NCBI GenBank assembly: GCA_963920705.1
Contig: OY987232.1
Span: 17,211,942 to 17,275,941, forward strand
Direction of reading: 5' to 3'
Source: Odiellus spinosus
Lineage: Eukaryota > Arthropoda > Arachnida > Opiliones > Phalangiidae
Length of the DNA stretch: 64,000 nucleotides
The notes under the pieces were generated by a model. The model made no database searches. It had not been told where the DNA came from and worked only from the letters and a program-made list of their open reading frames with translations. This document shows, one piece after another, positions 56,768-64,000 of the stretch (position 1 is the stretch's first letter; each line of letters begins with the position of its first letter). Made by a program: the position numbers and the translations under genes.

Positions 56768-56775
56768 TATTTATA
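56768..56775 (-). promoter_or_regulatory. TATA box of cuticle paralogue 2
   Basis: TATAAATA on the minus strand, 120 bases before the ATG; same context (CACTATTTATAC) as in paralogue 1. Confidence 0.8.
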
Positions 56776-57235
56776 CCCAAAATACGAATATGGGTGACAG
56801 TTAAGCTGATGTAACAGTTAGCTAATATAGGGGGAGACTACATAATCACCTTTTTTTACAGGTTTTGGTTCTTCTTCGACAAAATAAGTCGATTGAAAGT
56901 AATCTAACTGTAAATTAGTTGCAAATGTCACTGTGTCGCTGTTGAAAAATTTACTAGCGTAGTTAGGGCGTACAGTTTTAAATAACCCCGGTTTACAAGT
57001 CTGGTTGTAGGCCATGGTAGGGTGTGGATGCTATAGCTAGACTTAAGTAACTTTCTTTCGCTTCCTTCCCATAGCGATTAACCCGAAATCGGGTTAAAAA
57101 GGGGCCACACGTTTGTACACCAACAAATAGTTGACTTAAAAGTCCACGTGTAAGCAATAATTTTACTATTTTATCTTAAAATATGAATGTCTAATCTTAA
57201 TTGCTGATCGTAGTTGATTTTTAGTTGATACGTTA

Positions 57236-57573
57236 CAGGGTTGCCAGTTTGCCACAGGTCAGGGAAAGCAGGGAAAAGTCAGGGAATTTGAAAATGAACC
57301 GAAAAAGTCAGGGAATTTTAAGATATTTTAAAAAGTCAGGGAATTTAAAGATCTTTCAAGAAGCCAGGAAATTCCAATCATTACCCGCGGATAAGATTCG
57401 AAGCTGACCGTGTCAGTTGTATAGATTAGAACAAAGATACGCCTGCAGTTTGGCGAACGCGATTATATTAAAAAATAAAAGGTTAAAAATAGGGTAGTAT
57501 TAGCTGAAACGGTCAGGGAAAATCGTTGGAAAAGGTCAGGGAATTTGAATCTTAAAAAATTGTGGCAACCCTG
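57236..57573. mobile_element. Family E element, copy 5
   Basis: Ends CAGGGTTGCCAGTTTGCCAC and TTGTGGCAACCCTG. The interior follows other E copies, with a single uninterrupted GTTGTATAGATTAGAAC, serving as the empty site for the A insertion at 44737. Confidence 0.72.
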
Positions 57574-57720
57574 CCTTATACCGAAGACTATTAACATACA
57601 CGATTCCTATATTAATAGATTATTAATCGTTTAAATAGGCCTAATCCGCCAATAAACAAAAATTACGAACAAATATTAAACAAGAAATAAATTTAAAACT
57701 TCCCAGATGACGTATTATAT
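57574..57720. other. Family H remnant
   Basis: Contains TTTAAATAGGCCTAATCCGC and AATAAATTTAAAACTTCCC, which are H interior words, without ends. Confidence 0.5.
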
Positions 57721-58137
57721 CAGCGGTATATAATAACCCCCTTCGGGGGAAGTATGAAAGCCCCTATACTACCAATGCTAAAAATCACGAACAACAAGAG
57801 CCCGCTGCTGACTATCTAGGCCACTAGCTCGCGCTGGACTTCTCAATGTCGCTACTCTAGTAAATGGTCTTTGTATAAACAAGACGGCTCGATTTGTGTT
57901 TAGAACTTCCTGTCTCGGGAGTCAGGCTGTCTGTTAAAATGGAGTCGAAGGTTGACTTCGGCTCGCGAGTTCCGGAAGTGCGCGTAGGGAAAATTTATTG
58001 AGGTTCAAAATGGTGTAACTATTTTTTGGGAGTAAAGCGGTGTGTCGATCCGCCGCGATTTACGCCGGGCACTCGTTGTTCGTCGATTTTGCCTACCTTT
58101 CATACTTCCCCCCGAAGGGGGTTATTATATACCTCTG
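57721..58137. mobile_element. Family D MITE, copy 5
   Basis: Ends CAGCGGTATATAATAACCC and TATATACCTCTG; exact 7-bp duplication ATTATAT. Confidence 0.92.
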
Positions 58138-59441
58138 ATTATATCAATCCTATAATTTGTTAAGCCTTTTAAAATTGTATACAGCATGTGGACTTTAGTT
58201 TAAACTGGGAAAAATGGCTATATCTGGTGTATTCCTAATTTGTAGAAAGAAAAGTTGATGAGACTCATATCTATAATTACCGGCATTCCCTTTTTTTTTT
58301 TTTTTCTACCACCTTTTTTTTTTTGCGTTTTAAAAATCCCACATTTTCTAACGGCGGTGTCTTCCCTTTTGAAGCCGAGAAATATATTTTAAATGAGGCC
58401 TTTCACTTTCAAAGTAATTTGTTTCTTGAAGGGCGGGTATTTATTTGGAACAATTTGTCTCGACATTTAGATAATTATTTATATGTTTTTGTAAAATATG
58501 TATCACTAGTAGAGCTCGGAATTCGAATAACTTTTGTTAATTGAATAAGAGCATCTGTGAATGTCAATCGAATATTAAAATATCCATTTCATATTCGAGA
58601 TATTAACGGATACCCGAATGTAACTCCAAACTTACAATTCCTACTCATTGTTAAATTGGGAAATTGATACGAGTTATAAAGTTATTCATTCGCCGATAAC
58701 GAACAATTTGAAACCAAAGAATTTCTTCGTCTATTTTAACCCAAAATTGAGATCTCGTAGCTAGAACTGTTCCTTTCGATTTAGACGAACAAAATGGAAT
58801 TATTATGTTTAATTCTATATTAGGGATTTCGAGAAACGTCGTATTTTTTATCTCGGCCCGTTATCCGTTCGAATAAACGCGTAATTTTGTTTATTAATCG
58901 AGCTTAAAATTTTATCTCCGGGTCTAATTCGTATCCAGCATTTGAATGCGATTCTGTTTATATAATTTGTGGATTTAAAATTAACAGACCGTCTATCAGA
59001 GATTAAAATAGTGATTAGACTATTGTAGAGCCTACAGTTGATTCTTCCAAAATTGTCAAAAATTAGACCTGGGCATATTTATTTATAAGTAATTGGGAAT
59101 AAAAAACTTAATTTCAATAATAATATTCCCTCCAACTTGATCATAAGACTTACAAATATCATCTTACTTATGAAAGCACTTTTAGGTATATCGTCCAAAT
59201 AATTTTACTTTTCTTTTTCAACTTCTTGAATATAACCACAATTAACCAGTTTAAATTGCCACTTAAGTATAATTAGTTTTGGAGAACTTTTATTAAAACT
59301 TTAGAGTTAATTGTTAAAGTTGCGTTAAGCGAAACGAATTTTTGGATAATTACTATTTATTAGGATAAGGTTAGTTACAATGGGAGAGGGATTATTTTAG
59401 CATATCTCAAATTGTTTACAATCATCATCTTTAATTACAAA

Positions 59442-59494
<53 letters not shown>

Positions 59495-59608
59495 GGATTA
59501 TTGAAAGCGTGATATCCGAATGTGATTATATTTCCTCCGTTGACGTGTTGATAATACTTCATCCTGATTGGTCAGTTTAATTGATCCGCTCAAGTTAGTT
59601 GATCCGCT
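58138..59608. other. Intergenic; poly-T and (TA)n tracts, no gene recognised
   Basis: Poly-T runs near 58290-58325 and a (TA)n microsatellite of about 22 units at 59445-59490. No conserved reading frame. Just before the B element there is a 17-base direct repeat TTGATCCGCTCAAGTTAG / TTGATCCGCTCAAG. Confidence 0.5.
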
Positions 59609-59902
59609 CAAGAAGGATCAGACAAGGAGACGAAAAGTGGGGACGGCGCGGTTCCTACTGCGTCGGCCTAAACTCCCACTCTGGGAGAAACGGGGTTAGA
59701 GACGTTTCGTGGTAAATTTTTGTCACGTGGGTAAAACGGATCCTTTATCAGCTTCGTAGTAGTCGACGACGCTAGTGACCACGTGACAACAGTTTACCTC
59801 GAGAATTTCCTATCCCCCCCTTTCCACCCGAGTGGGAGGTTGGCTCTTCTCTCTCTAACTCAACGCAGCCACACTTTTCCTCTCCTTGTCTGATCCTTCT
59901 TG
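59609..59902. mobile_element. Family B MITE, copy 7, supplying the stop codon of the receptor gene
   Basis: 294 bp; ends CAAGAAGGATC and GATCCTTCTTG, exact 7-bp duplication ATCCGCT. The minus-strand receptor gene reads 43 bases into it before meeting a stop. Confidence 0.94.
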
Positions 59903-62852
59903 ATCCGCTTAACTCTTAACTTTCGAAACTGTGATTGTCCGGTGTAATAGGCTATAATAATTTCGAATAGAAGCGTTAAACCCGCTATTATTTGTCCGTA
60001 AATGAATAATTTAAATATCGGTATAATATCCTCGTAACTTATGATATCGGATTCGGTCGTTTGAGGATGCCACAGAATTGCGTCTAGGTGAAATACGTAA
60101 CGGGCTTCCAAAAAGTACAACAATTTACTTTCGAACTCGGAAAGAAAACTGTAAGAAAAAAACACGAAAAAAGAACACTCTTGGAATAGATAATATTATA
60201 AAATGGGAAGTACTCAACCTTGAAAACAACAAAAATTGCCGTTAAAGAGAACCCGTTTCTAGGGGAGATATACCCTTTTTCCAAGGTTGGGACAACGTAT
60301 AGGACTTTCTCAACCTTGGAACCAACAAAAATTGCCGTTAAAGAGAACCCGTTCCTAGGGGAGATTTACCCTTTTTCCAAGGTTGGGACAACGTATAGGA
60401 CTTTCTCAACCTTGGAACCAACAAAAATTGCCGTTAAAGAGAACCCGTTTCTGGGGGAGATTTACCCTTTTTCCAAGGTTGGGACAACGTATAGGACTTT
60501 CTCAACCTTGGAACCAACAAAAATTGCCGTTAAAGAGAACCCGTTTTTGGGGGAATGTACCTTTTTTTAAGGTTGCGACCAAGTTATTTTATATTATCAT
60601 CAGAAGCCGATGAAACCCTCCTTTGAAGTCTACTACTCCAATGTTCCATATAGCGCTCCTCTCTGTATGGGTAAAACTCCCAATTTTACGAGTTAGAAGG
60701 GGTCCTTCTTCATCCCCCCCTGACTACGGAAAATTGGAAATTCTCTCTCTCCACAAACGACGACGTTTTTTGGACGAACTCCAAGGCTGCTAGAGATATT
60801 CGCTCGACGAACTCCCGCTCCGAAAACATCTACCGTTAGGAGGCGTACGAATCGCGCCTTTTGAGAATAACCCATACAGAGAGGGGTAGACAAGACCCGG
60901 GAGTAATAGACTTCAAAGGAGGGTTTCATCGGCTTCTGTTATCATCTATTTGCTCATATCTCGTAATAGTAATATCAGAAGCCGATGAAACCCTCCTTTG
61001 AAGTCTATTACTCCCGGGTCTTGTCTACCCCTCTCTGTATGGGTTATTCTAATAAAGGCGCGATTCGTACGCCTCCTAACGGTAGATATTTTCGGAGCGG
61101 GAGTTCGTCGAGCGAATATCTCTAGCAGCCTCGGAGTTCGTCAAAAAACATCGTCGTTTGTGGAGAGAGACAGAATTTCCAATTTTCCGTAGACAGGGGG
61201 GTATGAAGTAGGACCCCTCCGATCTCGTAAAATTGTGAATTTGACCCATGCAGAGAGGAGCGCTATATCGAACATTGGAGTAGTAGACTTCAAAGGAGGG
61301 TTTCATCGGCTTCTGGTAATATGAAGAGAACGCGTTAGCGTTTAATGTTATGGGCCGACGATCAAGTGTAATGCATTTTCAATTTATTTAGTTATTTAAG
61401 ATTAATTTTTCATAGCTGGTTAGACTCATTTTAATACTTACAACAAATCCATGAGGATTAGGAATGCGGGACTTTTTGACATTTCGAAGGATATCGGATA
61501 GACGAGTTGCAGTTCCATTATTGGTTTCGATACGTAAACTAGCGGTATTTCTTCCTTTTCGAACACACCTTCCTCGAGACAGGCACCGACGCCGTAGGCA
61601 AACGAGTATTCCATGAGAAAAACCACATCCTCATTCTTCATTTCGTTGTAAAAGTCCGTCCCTGCCACGACACTTGGCTCGAAGAGTTCCATCTCATCAA
61701 ATATGTATTTGAATTTTGGCTCTTTCGCGGCCTGAAAAACATACGTTATGGTTTTTAGTATAATTTAGAATAAAAATGAAAAGGCTGGGATAAGAATGGT
61801 AACGTAAGTAACGTAAGCGATATAAGTATGACGCTTTAAGTTGTTTGAATGCTGAGTTTCTTAGTCAAGGTAGAACGAGAATTGAAATAACAATCGGCTT
61901 TTTCTGCCTTAGCGTAATTTAAAATTGACCAATCAGAGAATTCCTATGAAAAATATTCGTTCCCGCAATCGTCGATTTTGACTCATTCTTTCGATTTTGA
62001 CTTGAAACACACCATGTCTAGGGTTATCAATAATTGCCATACTTATTTCTATTTTACCAGAAGCCGATGGAACCCTCCTTTGAAGTCTACTACTCTAATG
62101 TTCGATATAGCGCTCCTCTCTGTATGGGTAAAATTCACGATTTTACGAGATCGGAGGGGTCCTACTTCATACCCCCCTGTCTACGGAAAATTACAAATTC
62201 TCCCTCTCCACATACGACGACGTTTTTTTGACGAACTCCAAGGCTGCTAGAGATATTCGCTCGACGAACTCCCGCTCCGAAAATATCTACCGTTAGGAGG
62301 CGTACGAATCGCGCTTTTTGAAACTAACCCATACAGAGAGGCGTAGACAAGACCAGGGAGTAATAGACTTCGAAGGAGGGTTTAATCGGCTTCTGATTTT
62401 ACCCATGAGCTTAAAAGTCGATCTTCAGATTGTCCCTTAAGGGTTTTGGGTTTCCATCGAGATCCGGGGATAATTTCATCGACGCTCTTGATGTTGTCGT
62501 AAGCCACGAACGAGTACTTTGATTTCATGGCGCCTGATACTTCGCTAATTATTACAACACACGCTAGGATCCAAACTCCGGCAATTATCCTTTGACTAAT
62601 ACGTTTAGAGATAGTTTCAAAAGCTGAGAATTAATTTTAATATTATATCGTTAGAGAGATCGCCAATTAATTAATCGAAATTGATGACTTACGTTCGTTG
62701 AAAAAGATCATGGTACCATCCCAAGCGTATTTGAAAAAAATGCCCAATATTTTATGTTTCGGTATTTTTTTCTTCCAATTTTTACGATGAAATTCGAAAA
62801 TCGAAAGTAGAAATGAGATGACGAATAATGATGTAAATATTCCAATCCAAGT
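59860..62852 (-). CDS. Ionotropic receptor-like (divergent iGluR family) channel, C-terminal half
   Basis: Ligand-gated channel of the insect chemosensory IR type, at the plasma membrane. Exons 62852-62693, 62623-62403, 61731-61442 and 60148-59860 join in phase to 319 residues. In order: TM1 (TWIGIFTSLFVISFLLSIFE), pore segment (GIFFKYAWDGTMIFFNEP), TM3 (RIIAGVWILACVVIISEVSG), the second ligand-binding lobe (for example VSKPIMELQLVYPISFEMSK) and TM4 (DIIPIFKLFIYGQIIAGLTL). The classical SYTANLAAF gate motif is not conserved, as in many divergent IRs. The N-terminal domain and first lobe are missing; no exon for them was seen between 62853 and the right edge. The final 13 residues, KKDQTRRGKVWLR, come from a B element; without it the frame would end …VKRIN. 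Two A elements and a 96-bp repeat fill intron 3, and another A element begins at base 8 of intron 2. Subfamily is not assigned. Confidence 0.85.
60225..60575. repeat. 96-bp tandem repeat, 3.5 copies, in receptor intron
   Basis: Unit contains ATTGCCGTTAAAGAGAACCC and the inverted pair TTCCAAGGTTGGGA / CTCAACCTTGGAA. Since 96 is a multiple of three, a frame stays open across it; it lies between receptor exons on the opposite strand and is not considered coding. Confidence 0.9.
60601..60938. mobile_element. Family A MITE, copy 12
   Basis: Intact termini, exact 7-bp duplication TTATCAT; in receptor intron 3. Confidence 0.93.
60976..61315. mobile_element. Family A MITE, copy 13 (opposite orientation to copy 12)
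   Basis: Intact termini, exact 7-bp duplication GTAATAT. It lies only 37 bases from copy 12, so the two form a potential 700-bp fold-back in the pre-mRNA. Confidence 0.93.
62058..62395. mobile_element. Family A MITE, copy 14, at the 5' end of receptor intron 2
   Basis: Intact termini, exact 7-bp duplication ATTTTAC. On the minus strand the downstream duplication GTAAAAT is itself the first seven bases of the intron. Confidence 0.93.
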
Positions 62853-63242
62853 CTGTAGAAAGTTAGACGAAGATTAATAAGGATTATTAGAATTCAATCT
62901 TAGAATAACACTGGCTACATTGTTAGGAGATTGTGGTTTTATTGTACATCATTAGTACAGTGATTGACAAATTTATTATTTATTAGGCTCGACTCTATCC
63001 ATTTTATATTTTTGAAATTTTTTAATCACAATAAAATCTTTAGAATAGTAGACTGCGGGCTAATTGTGCTCCAACTTTTAACGTAAAAACTGTTTCATGG
63101 GAGTTGTCGTGACGTCACAAGGAGCCTTTTAAAGGGATAATGAAGCTAATAACTTAATCTTTTAAATTCCTTTTTTTTAAAGGATAAGCTCGCGCTTTTT
63201 AAAGGGTTATTGAAACGGATCCGTTCATTTAAATAAATATAT
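62853..63242. other. Upstream of the visible receptor exons; no further exon recognised
   Basis: AT-rich. At 63133 there is AAAGGGATAATGAAGC, resembling an H-family end. Missing 5' receptor exons were looked for on the minus strand here and not found. Confidence 0.4.
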
Positions 63243-64000
63243 GACCATTCCAAGGTGCAATTTAATATCTGTCCGTTCCAAGGTGCAATTTAATATCTGT
63301 CCGTTCCAAGGTGCAATTTAATATCTGTCCGTTCCAAGGTGCAATTTAATATCTGTCCGTTCCAAGGTGCAATTTAATATCTGTCCATTCCAAGGTGCAA
63401 TTTAATATCTGTCCGTTCCAAGGTGCAATTTAATATCTGTCCGTTCCAAGGTGCAATTTAATATCTGTCCGTTCCAAGGTGCAATTTAATATCTGGCCAT
63501 TCCAAGGTGCAATTTAATATCTGTCTATTCCAAGGTGCAATTTAATATCTGTCTATTCCAAGGTGCAATTTAATATCTGTCTATTCCAAGGTGCAATTTA
63601 ATATTTGTCTATTCCAAGGTGCAATTTAATATCTGTCTATTCCAAGGTGCAATTTAATATCTGTCTATTCCAAGGTGCAATTTAATATCTGTCTATTCCA
63701 AGGTGCAATTTAATATCTGTCTATTCCAAGGTGCAATTTAATATCTGTCTATTCCAAGGTGCAATTTAATATCTGCATCTATTACAAGGTGCAATTTAAT
63801 ATCTGTCCATTCCAAGGTGCAATTTAATATCTGTCCATTCCAAGGTGCAATTTAATATCTGTCTATTCCAAGGTGCAATTTAATATCTGTCTATTACAAG
63901 GTGCAATTTAATATCTGTCTATTACAAGGTGCAATTTAATATCTGTCTATTACAAGGTGCAATTTAATATCTGTCTATTACAAGGTGCAATTTAATATCT
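63243..64000. repeat. 28-bp satellite array running off the right edge
   Basis: About 27 copies of CCAAGGTGCAATTTAATATC plus TGTCYRTT. The variants CCGTTCC, CTATTCC and CTATTAC occur in blocks (left, middle, right), as expected if local expansions spread each variant. It continues beyond the window. Confidence 0.95.

Noticed and set aside
56818-57015. 65-residue minus-strand frame upstream of cuticle paralogue 2
   Set aside because: The homologous DNA upstream of paralogue 1 does not keep the frame; it is better explained as a duplicated promoter region.
60220-60570. 116-residue frame with 32-residue repeats
   Set aside because: Comes from a 96-bp tandem repeat inside an intron of the opposite-strand receptor gene. 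A second forward frame is open too.
24935-62395. Many similar frames starting MKPSFEVYYS or MKSTTLMFHI at scattered positions
   Set aside because: They are translations of family A MITEs in different orientations; copies carry frame breaks and there is no conserved protein pattern beyond DNA identity.

Overview
This is a eukaryotic nuclear window, almost certainly from an insect. It holds three multi-exon chitin-binding (Rebers-Riddiford) cuticle genes with a signal peptide and classic TATA box or leader exon, one further RR gene whose 5' end is not found, an ionotropic chemoreceptor-type gene, and two conserved housekeeping genes, all in AT-rich DNA packed with short non-autonomous transposons and minisatellites. 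Coleoptera is my best guess for the order, but that is inference. No bacterial operons, CRISPR arrays, tRNA or rRNA genes were recognised.

Layout. 1-4154 (minus): N-terminal half of the RNA polymerase I second-largest subunit, ten exons, running off the left edge. 4155-4811: short head-to-head promoter interval. 4812-13587 (plus): complete 17-exon ZC3H18 homologue with a CCCH finger and a 24-bp coding minisatellite. 13588-21196: no confident gene; one possible first exon (14775), a duplicated CpG-rich block with conserved splice-donor-like ends (15.15-16.27 kb), a 247-bp tandem duplication holding an empty and a filled transposon site, and satellite-like repeats. 21197-21545 (minus): an orphan terminal exon. 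22968-28220 (minus): large cuticle protein gene. 31531-32108 (minus): small secreted protein made of perfect five-residue repeats, followed by its truncated tandem copy. 40084-42223 (minus): His/Gly-rich cuticle protein. 50312-52545 and 55411-56648 (minus): tandem pair of paralogous cuticle protein genes. 59860-62852 (minus): 3' half of an ionotropic receptor-like gene. From 63243 to the right edge: a 28-bp satellite.

Transposon landscape. Three families of 270-420 bp inverted-repeat elements (called A, B and D here; 14, 7 and 5 copies) begin CA and end TG, and 23 of the 26 copies are flanked by a readable 7-bp target duplication (A 11/14, exact; B 7/7, exact; D 4/5 exact plus one degraded). 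Two loci give internal empty sites that confirm the duplication. Other families are a TTAA-flanked element (H), GGTCAGGGAAA-rich elements (E and F) and a 463-bp element with an 8-bp duplication. Nested insertions give a relative chronology. Several copies lie in introns very near exons, and one has replaced the stop codon of the receptor gene. No transposase gene was seen, so these elements depend on enzymes encoded elsewhere.

Most genes are on the minus strand. Functionally the window is a mixture: ribosomal RNA transcription (POLR1B), nuclear RNA surveillance and export (ZC3H18), cuticle building and chemosensation. Apart from the shared promoter interval and the tandem cuticle pair there is no sign that neighbours work together. 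All gene models were spliced by eye from reading-frame continuity and GT/AG sites; no transcript evidence was available.
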